The notes under the pieces are model-generated. The model had not been told where the DNA came from. It made no database searches and worked only from the letters and a program-made list of their open reading frames with translations. Of a stretch of DNA of 50,015 nt, positions 8,779-17,403 are shown piece by piece (position 1 is the stretch's first letter; every line of letters begins with the position of its first letter). Source of the DNA: CAZMCC01 sp964564695 (GTDB lineage: Bacteria > Planctomycetota > Phycisphaerae > Phycisphaerales > UBA1924). The stretch spans positions 1-50,015 of the forward strand of contig CAZMCC010000012.1 of assembly GCA_964564695.1 (NCBI GenBank), given 5' to 3'. Both the position numbers and the translations under genes were made by a program.

Positions 8779-9319
8779 ACAGAACCCTCGCGGAGTCGAG
8801 GACGGCACGCCGGCGGACAGGGTTTTCGCTCTGCTCGACGGAGCGGCGTTCGACGAGGTCGACCGGGCGATCGAACATGCACTCGAGTTCTTCCGTCATC
8901 TGCGCGATGCTGAAAAGCGTCGGATGAGCATCGGCGCGGAACGAGACAAGGACATCAACATCGCTTGACGGCCCGAAGTCGCTCCGCAGCACGGAGCCGA
9001 AGAGCGAGAACGTCTCGACCGACCAGTGCCGGCAGAAGTCCGCAATCTGGCCTAACGGGAGCGGGAGGCCAGCGACGGCGTCGCTGAGGACCATGGGAAC
9101 CGCCTCGGCCGCGGCCAAGGCCGTTTCTCCGCACGCGAACACCTGCTGGCGACACCGCACGACCTGGCCGGGCCGGAACGCCCACTGCTCACCTTCGGGG
9201 ATCGGGGCCCCGTGGGGGATGAGATACAGGTCGTCATTCAGGTGTGCAGCGACAACCGGGCGCCAGCATTGGACAGCCTCGTTCAAGAGCTCGATGTAGA
9301 TGGTCTGTTGGCCGGGCAT
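8768..9319 (-). CDS. mntA: MntA-like nucleotidyltransferase antitoxin with an extra N-terminal domain
   Basis: A 183-residue ORF. Residues from about 85 form a minimal nucleotidyltransferase with the exact GSX10DXD motif (GSVLRSDFGPSSDVDV), as in MntA antitoxins that AMPylate HepT. Residues 1-70 (TIYIELLNEAVQCWRPV, GEQWAFRPGQVVRCRQQVF) look like a separate small beta-rich domain that, from memory, also occurs as a stand-alone hypothetical protein. A second start is plausible: ATG at 9092-9094 has GAGG eight bases upstream and would give a 108-residue protein of normal MntA size. The first ATG lies six bases after the pdhA stop, with no good ribosome site. Confidence 0.8.
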   Translation of the reverse strand: MPGQQTIYIELLNEAVQCWRPVVAAHLNDDLYLIPHGAPIPEGEQWAFRPGQVVRCRQQVFACGETALAAAEAVPMVLSDAVAGLPLPLGQIADFCRHWSVETFSLFGSVLRSDFGPSSDVDVLVSFRADAHPTLFSIAQMTEELECMFDRPVDLVERRSVEQSENPVRRRAVLDSARVLYAA

Positions 9320-9324
9320 TTGGT

Positions 9325-10503
9325 TCACAACAGCGGGTTCTTCGCCCCCTGCACGTAATCCCGCGTCGGGCTCAGCCCCGGCTCGATGTTCGCGTACACG
9401 TCGCTGTACAGCTCGCCGATATCCGGGATCGGGGCGTTCTCGCTGAACTCGATGGCGTCGCGGACGATCTCCTTGACGTCGCGCTGCATGTCGATGAACT
9501 GGGCCTCGGTGAGGCACCCGCGCCCGCCGTTCTCCTTGAAGAGCAGGTGCTTGGAGAGCTGGTCGATGGAATCGCGGCTCTTGACCGTCTCGACCTCTTC
9601 CTTGGTGCGGTACTTCTGGGGGTCGCTCATGGAGTGGCCCTGGTAGCGGTAGGTCTGCAGGTCGACGAAGCCGGGGCGCTGCTTGGCGCGGAGCTCATCG
9701 ACGAACGGCTTGAGCTTGTCGTACAGCGCGAGGATGTCGAGCCCCTCGTTCTCCTCGATCTTCAGGCCCTCGATGCCGTAGGCGGCGGGCTTGGCGAGGA
9801 GGTTGTGGGCCATCGTGGTGCCGCGTTCGATGCTGGTGCCCATCGAGTAGCGGTTGTTCTCGACGATGTAAATCACCGGGAGGTTCCACAGGCCCGCGAG
9901 GTTCATGGCCTCGTGCAGCGCGCCCTGATTCAACGCGCCGTCGCCGAGGTAGCACAGGGCGACCTTCTTCTTCGCCGGGATGTTCTCCTCGGGCGACGCG
10001 GGCGACCCATCAGGCCGGACCGCGGCCTTCTTGAGCACTTCCCACTCGTACCGCGACGCGAACGCGAGGCCGGCGCCCAGCGGCGTCTGAGCGCCCACGA
10101 TCCCGTGGCCGCCGAAGAGCCAGTGCGGGCGGTCGAACATGTGCATCGAGCCGCCCTTGCCCTTGGCGCATCCGGCGGCCTTGCCGAACATCTCGGCCAT
10201 GCAGGCTCTGGGCGACATGCCGCGGGCGAGCGCGTGCCCGTGGTCGCGGTAGGCGGTGATGACCGGGTCGTCGGGGTTCACGGACCCGATGGTGCCGACG
10301 GCACAGGCTTCCTGGCCGATGTACAGGTGGCAGAAGCCGCCGATCTTGGCCTGCTGATAGGCCTGGGCACACCGCACCTCGAACTCGCGGATGAGCAGCA
10401 TCTGGCGGAGCCAGTCGACGACCGTGGCGTCCGGCAGCTGCCGGCTCGCGCCGTAGGTGCGGGGTTTCGAAGAGCTGGCGGGGGACGGCGAGATCGTGGT
10501 CAT
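9325..10503 (-). CDS. pdhA: Pyruvate dehydrogenase E1 component, alpha subunit
   Basis: A 392-residue thiamine-diphosphate-binding alpha subunit of E1 that decarboxylates pyruvate. The TPP motif is visible as GDGALNQGALHEAMN, closed 15 or so residues later by VENN. GGHGIVGAQTPLGAGLAFA and YRYQGHSMSDPQKYRTKEE (the phospho-loop region) are also present. I chose ATG at 10501-10503; the sequence upstream in the same frame does not look like protein. A TATACT box (10610-10615, minus strand) may be its -10 element, giving a leader of about 100 bases, but no convincing -35 precedes it. It heads the PDH cluster. Confidence 0.95.
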   Translation of the reverse strand: MTTISPSPASSSKPRTYGASRQLPDATVVDWLRQMLLIREFEVRCAQAYQQAKIGGFCHLYIGQEACAVGTIGSVNPDDPVITAYRDHGHALARGMSPRACMAEMFGKAAGCAKGKGGSMHMFDRPHWLFGGHGIVGAQTPLGAGLAFASRYEWEVLKKAAVRPDGSPASPEENIPAKKKVALCYLGDGALNQGALHEAMNLAGLWNLPVIYIVENNRYSMGTSIERGTTMAHNLLAKPAAYGIEGLKIEENEGLDILALYDKLKPFVDELRAKQRPGFVDLQTYRYQGHSMSDPQKYRTKEEVETVKSRDSIDQLSKHLLFKENGGRGCLTEAQFIDMQRDVKEIVRDAIEFSENAPIPDIGELYSDVYANIEPGLSPTRDYVQGAKNPLL

Positions 10504-10638
10504 GCGAAGTCCGTTTCGGCCCGCGCGGTGCAGGGGATGCCAAGATCGGGCACGGGTCGTGGGGGTGGCCCGATTTGGCGCGAACAAACCCCTGCTGCGG
10601 GGGAACGGAAGTATAGGGAGACGCCGCAGATGTAAGTG

Positions 10639-10722
10639 GGTGCCCCGGCGGAGCTTTGTCCGCCGGGATCAGGCCCGTGACCTCGCCAAGCCCGGCGGAC
10701 AGCGCTCCGCCGGGGCACCCAT
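10639..10722. repeat. Paired inverted hairpins upstream of pdhA
   Basis: Two hairpins with the same 9-base arms (CCCGGCGGA): 10644-10667 with loop GCTTTG, and 10691-10714 with loop CAGCGC. Flanking GGTGCCCC and GGGGCACC make the whole 84-base block an imperfect palindrome. The first loop is the reverse complement of CAAAGC, shared with other hairpins in this window. Confidence 0.75.
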
Positions 10723-10742
10723 CGTCCGGACCCCTCGGTCGC

Positions 10743-13010
10743 TCACCGCGGCGCGACCACCGCCGACCGGGTCCCGCCCGCCGTCTGGGACTGCAGGAGC
10801 ACCAGGCCGGCCTTGAGCTGCAGGTCCATCCCGTCATCGATGAGGGCGTCGGGCTTCGGGGGGTCTTCGGAGAGGCCGGGGAGGCGCTTGCCGTCGGGGC
10901 CGAAGCCCCAGACGTCGGCGTTCTGCCGGAGCTCGAAGGACTTGGTGATCTGGTCGGGGAGCATCTCGATTTCGATGTTCGGCGCGACGCCCCAGCCCGG
11001 GACGCCCGGCTTGCGGTGGATGATCTTGTCGCCCGGGAGCTTGTAGTACGCCGTCGTCACCTTCACCGCCGCGTTCGACGGGGCCAGGTCCCACACGTTC
11101 TGCACCGAGCCCTTGCCGTAGGTGCGCTGGCCGATGAGCACGGCCTGAAGCTTCCCATCGTCGGCATACTTGCGGATGGCGCCCGACACAATTTCGCTGG
11201 CGCTGGCCGAGCCCTCGTTGACGAGGACGACAAGCGGGACGTTGCGGAGCTTGAAGCCGTCGTCGGTGGCCTGCTCATAGTGGAGGCGCCCGGCGTTGAC
11301 GACCGGGCCGTGATCGATAAAGACGCTGGAGACCTTCACGGCCTGGTCAAGCAGGCCGCCCGGGTTGCCGCGGAGGTCGACCATCAGGCCGCGGAGCCCT
11401 CCGGGAGTTCCCTGCATGCGGACGATCGAGGCGACGAGTTCCTTGGTCGTGTCGGGGGTGAAGTTGGAGATGCGGACATAGCCGATGCGGTTGACGGGGT
11501 CGATGAAGTAGTCCCACTCGTCGTCCTTGGGGCCGGTCTTCTTCCAGCCCTTGGTGGCTGGGAGGGGGATCCTGGTGCGCTTGAGCGTGAAGACCTTCTC
11601 TTCCGTGTCAGGGGCGCCCGGGGCGGGGTTCTCGATCGCGCGGTCGACGGTGATCGAGATGCTGGTGCCCGAAGGGCCGGTGATCTGGTCGACGGCCTGG
11701 TTGAGCGTGAGGCCGACGGCGCTCTTGTCGTTGATCTTCTTGAGCATGTCGCCGGCGCGGACGCCGGCCTTCTGGGCGGGCGTGCCCTCGAGCGGGATGA
11801 CGACCTTGACGAGCTGGCTCTCCTCGTCCATCTGGATCTGGATGCCCACGCCGGTGAAGTTGCCCTGGGTCATGCGCTCGAAACGGGCGAGCTCGTCGGG
11901 CCAAACGATCGCGCTGAACTCGTCGAGGTGCTCCATGGCGCCGTCGCCGAACTCGCGGAGGATGGCCTCGGGCGGGAGCTTGACGGTCCGCTCGTTGGTG
12001 CGGAGGAGCTCGTCGACCGCGGCCTGGGCCTCGCCGGGCGTCGCGGTCGCGCCCGCGTCGCGGAGGCGGGCGCTCTGGGCGTCGATAAACGCGAGCATCG
12101 TCTCGCGGGCGGGCTTGTCGGCCAGGCCCGGGAAGACGGGGTCGAGGTCCGTGGTCGTGACCATCGTGCGGACGCTCGTGAGGCCCGCGGCCAGGAGGTG
12201 GCCGCGGCTGCGGAGGTCGTGGTCGACGTGGTTGTCGGCGGCGGTGTTGATGGAACGGAGGACAATAAACGGCGTGATGCCGACGAGCTTGTCCTTCCAG
12301 TTCTCGCCCAGGTCGTTGTACGGCGGGAGCGGGCCCTTGCCCTCCTTGATGCGGTCGTCGTTGCGGAGCTTCCAGAACCGCTCGGGCACGAACAGCCGCA
12401 GCATCATCAGCCGCTGGTTGAGCCGCTTGACATCGTTGCGGTACGGCTGGCTGTCCTCGAGCAGAATGTTCAAGCGGTAGTACAGCTCGTTGGCGAGGAA
12501 CCAGTCGCCCCGCGCCTCGGCGGCCTTTGCGGCGGCCTCGGCCTTGGGGATCAGCTGCTTGATCCGCTCGTCCTTCAGCACCTCGAGCTTGTCGTTCTGG
12601 AGCGTCTGGATGCCGACGGCGTACTTGATCGCCTCGCTCATCGCCTGCGGGTCGTCGCCCTTGGCGAGCTCGGCCTCGAGCTTGGTCCGGTTCTCCTCGA
12701 GCTTGGCCTTGCGCTGATCCTCACGCTTGGCGACCGCCTCGTCGAACGTCATCGGCAGCGCGCGGAGGCTGGCGACGTCCGCGTTGTCGGCGGGCAGCGC
12801 ACGCAGCCGGTTCATCGCGGCGTCGAAGCGACCGTCGGCCGCGTCGGCCCAGACGCCTGAAGCGACGGCGTCCGTCGCGGCCGTGTGCGCCGGGGGCGCC
12901 TTGGTCTGCGGGGCGGCAAGCGCGGGGGAAGCGAAGGCCGAGGACAGGGCGAGGACGGCCGTCGCCGCCAATCCCCCACGACCCCCACGAACGAACGCCT
13001 GGATTGTCAT
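10743..13010 (-). CDS. Exported S41-family C-terminal processing protease (tail-specific) with PDZ domain
   Basis: A 755-residue serine protease. The signal peptide is at residues 1-32 (ending ASPALAAPQ). A long helical N-terminal region, rich in KAEAAAKAAEAR-type stretches, runs to about residue 380. The PDZ domain is at about 385-480 (FTGVGIQIQ, GTPAQKAGVRAGDML). The S41 catalytic domain contains Ser601 in NEGSASASEI and Lys633 in GQRTYGKGSVQ; the Ser-Lys spacing of 32 is a little longer than the usual 25. It resembles Prc/CtpA, which trims periplasmic proteins. The N-terminal half is longer than in most CtpA proteins, closer to Prc. ATG with AAGGA 11 bases upstream. Confidence 0.88.
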   Translation of the reverse strand: MTIQAFVRGGRGGLAATAVLALSSAFASPALAAPQTKAPPAHTAATDAVASGVWADAADGRFDAAMNRLRALPADNADVASLRALPMTFDEAVAKREDQRKAKLEENRTKLEAELAKGDDPQAMSEAIKYAVGIQTLQNDKLEVLKDERIKQLIPKAEAAAKAAEARGDWFLANELYYRLNILLEDSQPYRNDVKRLNQRLMMLRLFVPERFWKLRNDDRIKEGKGPLPPYNDLGENWKDKLVGITPFIVLRSINTAADNHVDHDLRSRGHLLAAGLTSVRTMVTTTDLDPVFPGLADKPARETMLAFIDAQSARLRDAGATATPGEAQAAVDELLRTNERTVKLPPEAILREFGDGAMEHLDEFSAIVWPDELARFERMTQGNFTGVGIQIQMDEESQLVKVVIPLEGTPAQKAGVRAGDMLKKINDKSAVGLTLNQAVDQITGPSGTSISITVDRAIENPAPGAPDTEEKVFTLKRTRIPLPATKGWKKTGPKDDEWDYFIDPVNRIGYVRISNFTPDTTKELVASIVRMQGTPGGLRGLMVDLRGNPGGLLDQAVKVSSVFIDHGPVVNAGRLHYEQATDDGFKLRNVPLVVLVNEGSASASEIVSGAIRKYADDGKLQAVLIGQRTYGKGSVQNVWDLAPSNAAVKVTTAYYKLPGDKIIHRKPGVPGWGVAPNIEIEMLPDQITKSFELRQNADVWGFGPDGKRLPGLSEDPPKPDALIDDGMDLQLKAGLVLLQSQTAGGTRSAVVAPR

Positions 13011-13233
13011 AGACCGTTGTGTCCTTGTGGCGGCGCGGCGGCCGCACTATGGGGTACGCATTTGCTCGGAGCCGGTTCGGGGCTCGGGTGTTCTGGTCGC
13101 TCTCGACCCGGCTGGATCGGCGGAGGCTGGATCGGCGGAAACGGGGGGCTCCCGCGAGCAAAGTCAGGCCGGGTGCGATTTGACAAGCATACCGGCGCGG
13201 GTTGGGGTGGATGCCGACAGCGTTCGGGCTCGG

Positions 13234-14619
13234 TTATCGATCGGAACCACGCCGCATCAGGGAGCGGAAGATCGCCAGCAGGATGACCGGGGCCGCGATG
13301 AGTCCGGTCCCCACGACGACCGTCAGCGGAAAGCGGTCCTCGCTGAGCAGGCCCTGCGACACGCCCGCGGTGGCGAGCAGGGCGATGGTCGGGCCGAGCG
13401 TGTAGCCGACGCCGATGAGGGCCTCGTGCTTGCCGCCGGCGTCGACCCCGGCCGAGCCGACCTCGAGGGCGTAATAGATCGCGGCGCAGTAGATGACGCC
13501 CATGCCGACACCGAAGATGACGAGGCCGAGCAGGACAACAAGAACACCCGACGCGGGGTCCGCGACGCGCGGGCTGAGGACGGTCGTGGCGAAACCGGCC
13601 GTGAGGAGCAGGCCGCCGACGATCGGCACCCACCAGCGCCCGTGCCACCCGCTGAAGCGCTCGAAGGCGACCATGGTCACGACGCGGGCGAAGAGCCACG
13701 CCGCGGCCACGATCGTGTGGCGTGACTTCTCGATGCCCAGGCTCTCGAGCGCCAGCGGCAGGTAGGGGTTGAGCGCCGAATACAGCACGTAGCTCGTCGG
13801 CAGCAGCATCCGCATCACCGACAGCAGCGAGCGGTACACCGGCGGGTGCGGCTCGTGGTGCTCGTGGATGTGGGCCGCGGGCGAGCCGGGGAACCACGCG
13901 AGCAGCGCGATGCTCGCGACGTGCACGCCGCCGAGGATGAGGATGACCAGCAGCGGCGCGGATTCGAGCAGCGGCGCCATCGCGATGAACGCGACCACCA
14001 GCGCGCTGGACCACGACACGTTGAACAGCCCGGTGGCCCGGCGCAGCGTGGCCCCGGAGCGCCCGCCGGAGAGGAAGCTCTCGTCCAACGGCCAGAGCAC
14101 GCCCGTGAGCGGGCCGTAGATGCCGATGAGGACCCAGACGGCCCATGAGCCGGCGGTGGGGTCGGTCGAGCCCGACACTGCGCGGGCGACCCAGGGCAGG
14201 GCGCACAGCGCCCCGGCCATGAGCATGAGCCCCGCGAGAATCGCCCGCGGCGTGAGGCCCGGGATCAGCGACCGAAGTCCCCGGATCATCGACCCGGCCC
14301 CCAGGGCCCCGGCGATATACGTCACGCCCAGCAAAAGGCCCAGCCAGTAGTTGTCGGTCCGGTCAAACCCGTAGGCGGATTTGGCGAGGAAGACGATCCC
14401 CGTCGTGACCACCCCCGACCCCAGGGAATTCAGGAACGTGAACGACAGCACCGCCCACAAGGGCGTCGGCGTCACGGCCCCCGGGGGGCTGGGCGGGTAC
14501 AGCACGGGCTTGAGGTGGGGCGGCTGCTCGGGCGCAGCCGGTTCGGGCGCAGCCGGTTCGGGCGCAGCCGGTTCGGGCGCAGCCGGCTCGGGCGCAGTTG
14601 GTTCGGCGGTCGTGTTCAT
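13234..14619 (-). CDS. Major facilitator superfamily permease
   Basis: A 461-residue permease with about 12 hydrophobic segments and a central His-rich loop (HIHEHHEPHPP) between the two halves. The GSGVVTTGIVFLAKSAYGF and YWLGLLLGVTYIAGALGAG helices open the first half. The substrate cannot be inferred. The N-terminus is a soluble tail made of five APEPA units encoded by a 15-base tandem repeat (14528-14602). GGAGG lies seven bases before the ATG. No operon partner is evident. Confidence 0.82.
   Translation of the reverse strand: MNTTAEPTAPEPAAPEPAAPEPAAPEPAAPEQPPHLKPVLYPPSPPGAVTPTPLWAVLSFTFLNSLGSGVVTTGIVFLAKSAYGFDRTDNYWLGLLLGVTYIAGALGAGSMIRGLRSLIPGLTPRAILAGLMLMAGALCALPWVARAVSGSTDPTAGSWAVWVLIGIYGPLTGVLWPLDESFLSGGRSGATLRRATGLFNVSWSSALVVAFIAMAPLLESAPLLVILILGGVHVASIALLAWFPGSPAAHIHEHHEPHPPVYRSLLSVMRMLLPTSYVLYSALNPYLPLALESLGIEKSRHTIVAAAWLFARVVTMVAFERFSGWHGRWWVPIVGGLLLTAGFATTVLSPRVADPASGVLVVLLGLVIFGVGMGVIYCAAIYYALEVGSAGVDAGGKHEALIGVGYTLGPTIALLATAGVSQGLLSEDRFPLTVVVGTGLIAAPVILLAIFRSLMRRGSDR
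14528..14602. repeat. 15-base tandem repeat in the MFS gene
   Basis: Five near-identical units of the 15-mer TCGGGCGCAGCCGGT, in frame, giving an A-P-E-P-A repeat in the N-terminal tail. Copy number is likely to vary between strains. Confidence 0.8.
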
Positions 14620-14771
14620 GCGTCACCCTCCAACCCCGAAATCGTCCCCGCTGCCTGACGTGCCGGCGCGGGCATCACTGTCCCCGCGGGGAGGCGAAGC
14701 GTAGCATGACCGGCGTCCGGGCTTGTATGGGCCGGGCGCTCGGCGCACCCCGCAGCGCCGACGCAAAGTTC

Positions 14772-14845
14772 GTGTGCTCGTAGCTCAATTGGATAGAGCG
14801 CTGCCCTCCGAAGGCAGAGGTTGAGGGTTCGAGTCCCCCCGAGCA
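14772..14845 (+). tRNA. tRNA-Arg (anticodon CCG)
   Basis: 74 bases folding as a cloverleaf. The acceptor stem is GTGCTCG/CGAGCAT (with one G-U pair), the D arm is GCTCAATTGGATAGAGC, the anticodon stem CTGCC/GGCAG has loop CTCCGAA (anticodon CCG at 14806-14808), and the T loop is TTCGAGT. The T stem GAGGG/CCCCC has one A-C mismatch. The discriminator is A14845, and CCA is not encoded. It would read CGG codons. Confidence 0.93.
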
Positions 14846-14879
14846 TATTGGAAGAGCACAGCAGCAAGGAAGGTGCGCG

Positions 14880-15188
14880 ATGTCGACCGCAGCTTCACAG
14901 CCCGTGCCCGCGTCTGGGGCGCCCCAGCCCGCGCCGCGCGAGTCCCGGGAACTCATCCCCGCGGACAGCCTGCTCTTTCCGTACATCTGGGTAAACCCCG
15001 CGCGGATGAGCGGCGAGCCGTGCTTCACGGGATCGCGGGTGCCGATCCAGCACTTGTTCGATCACGTGCGGGCCAGCGAGACCATCGGGGAGTTTCTCAA
15101 GGGGTTCCCGCCGGTCACCGAGGCTCAGGTCGTCGGCGTACTTGATCTCGCTGCGGCGGGGTTGCTCTCGGGGCTGAGGAACCTGTGA
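14880..15188 (+). CDS. DUF433 family antitoxin
   Basis: 102 residues. The C-terminal 65 residues show the DUF433 layout: IWVNPARMSGEPCFTGSRVP, then HLFDHVRASETIGEFLKGFP and a final helix VVGVLDLAAAGLL. DUF433 proteins are small winged-helix-like antitoxins normally paired with PIN-like DUF5615 proteins, and that partner follows with a GTGA overlap. The first 28 residues are Pro/Ala-rich. The gene starts 34 bases after the tRNA-Arg gene, with AAGG-type sequence upstream (GCAAGGAAGG). Confidence 0.88.
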   Translation: MSTAASQPVPASGAPQPAPRESRELIPADSLLFPYIWVNPARMSGEPCFTGSRVPIQHLFDHVRASETIGEFLKGFPPVTEAQVVGVLDLAAAGLLSGLRNL

Positions 15189-15553
15189 AGGTTCTTCTCG
15201 ACAATTGTGTCGATGTGCGATTGTCCGAGCACTTGGGTGCTGCACACGAATTTGCACACGCGAGCACGGCGGGTTGGGCGAAGCTCTCAAATGGCGCTCT
15301 GATGGCCACCGCGTCCGACGCGGGGTTTCTGCCGATGGTGACCGTTGACCAGAAGGTCCGCTTTCAACAGGCCCTCGAGAAGCTCCCGCTCACGGTCGTG
15401 GAGATCAACACACGTGACGCCCGGCTGACGGCGCTGCGAGCCATGGCGGAGCACATCAAACGCGCCCTCGGACTTGTCGGGATGTTTCGCTTCATCGCGG
15501 TCCACCAGGATGGTCGAACTGAGACGCTCGTCCCGAGGAGTCCAGCCCAATGA
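15185..15553 (+). CDS. DUF5615 PIN-like toxin
   Basis: 122 residues starting at GTG, which overlaps the antitoxin stop (GTGA). The opening MKVLLDNCVDVRLSEHLG carries the first conserved Asp, and the later FLPMVTVDQKVRFQQ carries a second Asp region, as in Mut7-C/PIN-like DUF5615 proteins. It is probably a ribonuclease toxin of the VapC45 kind. Overlap with the DUF433 gene supports a two-gene toxin-antitoxin unit. Confidence 0.85.
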   Translation: MKVLLDNCVDVRLSEHLGAAHEFAHASTAGWAKLSNGALMATASDAGFLPMVTVDQKVRFQQALEKLPLTVVEINTRDARLTALRAMAEHIKRALGLVGMFRFIAVHQDGRTETLVPRSPAQ

Positions 15554-15650
15554 CCCGGTGCCGATGCGGTCGCGATCCAACAGCGCCCCTGGCGAATCGC
15601 CCGCCCGAACCGGCGAACGCTCCGTTTCCGAGCGGCGGCTCGCGTGAGCG

Positions 15651-16048
15651 ATAACTTCGATACTGGAGCGTGCGGTGGCCGAGGCCTCGTCGAAACACGT
15701 GCAGGGGAAGCTGACCGAGGCCGTGGAGCGGCGCGGCGTCGGCGTGAAGTTCACTCCGCTCTTGGTCACACGATCGACCGGGCGTTCTGGATCGGCGTGG
15801 CGACCGATGAGCAGCGTGACCGGCTGAAGTCCGACGCGACGCTGGCCGCGGAGTTCGAGGCGATCTTCCGCGAGACGGTGTATGTTGAACTGCTCGAGGC
15901 CCAGTTCGAGAAGGACTGGGTGTCGCCGCGCTACAGCGACAAGGTGCGGGCGGAGATGGCGTGCCTGAAGCGCCCCGGCGTGGAGATCGAATCGCAGCAG
16001 TCGGTGGATCGGGAGGAGGGCGGGAACTGGTGGCATCGGATGAAGTGA
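15651..16048 (+). pseudogene. Frameshifted gene of unknown function
   Basis: Two frames carry protein-like sequence that join across a lost base near 15755-15765. The upstream frame reads ILERAVAEASSKHVQGKLTE and VERRGVGVKFTPLL. The downstream frame reads LGHTIDRAFWIGVATDEQRD, through ETVYVELLEAQFEKDW, to GGNWWHRMK at the stop (16046-16048). Adding one base would give about 132 codons. The expected start reads ATA (15651-15653) instead of ATG. A plus-strand ORF from GTG at 15644 covers the C-terminal part but has an unnatural N-terminus. I do not recognise the family. An assembly or sequencing error is the alternative. Confidence 0.55.
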
Positions 16049-16104
16049 GGGGTGGGGGATGGGGGAGCGGCGGGGCGCGGGACGCCGCGCGGAGGACCTG
16101 ACGA

Positions 16105-17292
16105 ATGACCGTGAGCCACTGGCGACGTTCCGACGACCTCGGCGAGATCCGCTGCGAGGTCCTCGTCGTCGGCGCCGGCGTCTGCGGCGTCTCCGCCGCC
16201 CTCCACCTCGAACGCCGCGGCGTCGACGTGCGAGTCGTCGAACGCGACGAGCTGTGCGCTGGCGCCAGCGGCCGAAACGCCGGATTCCTGATGCGAGGGG
16301 CCGCAGACAACTATGCCGCCGGCGTGAAACACTTCGGACGCGAGAAGACGGCGGAACTCTGGCGGCTCACCGAGGCCAACCTCGCGGGATTGCGCCGCGA
16401 GGGGATCGAGGCGCTGCCGCGGTATCAGCGCGTGCCGAGCGTGCTGCTGGCGCTCACTCCCGGTGAACGCGACGAGCTGCGCGAGAGCGTCGAGCTCATG
16501 AAGGCCGACGGGTTCAAGGTGTCGTGGATCGAGGGTGGGGGGGGTGGCGACGACGACGCGTGGAAGTCCGGCCAGTGCCTCGGAGCCCTGGTGAACCCCG
16601 ACGACGCCGCGTGCCACCCCATCGAGCTCGTCTGCCTGCTCGCCGCCAAGCTCAAGCGGCCGATCCACGAGCGCCAGGAAGTCACGGCCATCGGGCGGGC
16701 GACAGGGGACGAACTGCGCGTCCGCACCCGCGACGGCGTGTTCGTCGCCAAACGCGTCCTCGTGTGCACCAATGCGTACGGCCCGTTGCTGTTCCCCGAG
16801 CTCGGCGACCGCATCCTGCCTCGACGCGGACAGATGCTGAGCGTCCGGCGTCGCGACGCCGGAAAGCTCCGCCTCGACGCGAGCTACTACGCCAACCACG
16901 GCAGCGAGTACTTCCGCCAGGCATGGGACGGCACAGTCGTGGTGGGCGGCTGCCGCACGTACCATGCCGACCGCGAGACGGGGTACGAAGACGTCGTGAC
17001 GCCGTGGGTGCAGGAAGATCTGGAGATGTTCGCCCGGCGCGTGCTCGGCCGGCGCGAGGGCGAGCTCGAGGTGACGGGCCGCTGGTCGGGCGTGATGGGA
17101 TTCAGCATCGACGACCTGCCGCTGGTGGGCCCGGTCGACGACGTGACGCCCGACAAGGGCTGGGCCGGACGAGTGTGGTTCTGCGGCGCCTTCACCGGCC
17201 ACGGCATGTCCATGGCCTACCGCACGAGCGAGCTGGCGGTGGAGGCGATGATGAGCGGGGGCAAGGGGCCGTTTCCGATCAAGCGGAATTGA
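16105..17292 (+). CDS. FAD-dependent oxidoreductase of the D-amino acid oxidase family
   Basis: A 395-residue flavoenzyme. The dinucleotide-binding GxGxxG is in VLVVGAGVCGVSAALHLERRG, ending in an acidic residue (VVERDE), and GASGRNAGFLMRG is the typical DAO second motif. The C-terminal GRWSGVMGFSIDDLPLVGP and FCGAFTGHGMSMAYRTSEL close the FAD site. It resembles glycine oxidase or DadA-like enzymes that oxidise amines; the substrate is unknown. GGAGG lies nine bases before the ATG. It converges on nth. Confidence 0.85.
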   Translation: MTVSHWRRSDDLGEIRCEVLVVGAGVCGVSAALHLERRGVDVRVVERDELCAGASGRNAGFLMRGAADNYAAGVKHFGREKTAELWRLTEANLAGLRREGIEALPRYQRVPSVLLALTPGERDELRESVELMKADGFKVSWIEGGGGGDDDAWKSGQCLGALVNPDDAACHPIELVCLLAAKLKRPIHERQEVTAIGRATGDELRVRTRDGVFVAKRVLVCTNAYGPLLFPELGDRILPRRGQMLSVRRRDAGKLRLDASYYANHGSEYFRQAWDGTVVVGGCRTYHADRETGYEDVVTPWVQEDLEMFARRVLGRREGELEVTGRWSGVMGFSIDDLPLVGPVDDVTPDKGWAGRVWFCGAFTGHGMSMAYRTSELAVEAMMSGGKGPFPIKRN

Positions 17293-17297
17293 ACGAG

Positions 17298-17397
17298 CCG
17301 TGAGCGCAAGCTCACGGTAAACCTCGCGGCGCGGGACGGCGCCGAATTAACGGGCGCCCCACGTCTCGGCCCCGTTCACCGGGAGCTCGCGCTCCCG
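17298..17397. terminator. Two hairpins in the convergent spacer between the oxidoreductase gene and nth
   Basis: 17298-17317 has arms CCGTGAG/CTCACGG with loop CGCAAG. 17380-17397 has arms CGGGAG/CTCCCG with loop CTCGCG. Both are flanked by GAACGAGCC or GGCTCGTTC, making the block symmetrical. Position suggests bidirectional termination, but no T tract is present. Confidence 0.5.
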
Positions 17398-17403
17398 GCT
17401 CGT

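Noticed and set aside
13174..13179. TTGACA upstream of the S41 protease gene
   Set aside because: It is on the plus strand, has no matching -10 at 16-18 bases, and no plus-strand gene follows.
14616..14867. Small minus-strand ORF across the tRNA
   Set aside because: Its product is the familiar antisense translation of a tRNA gene (GGTRTLNL-like wording), not a real protein.
14772..16048. Integrated element with tRNA attachment sites
   Set aside because: No repeat of the tRNA 3' end and no integrase found within the window.
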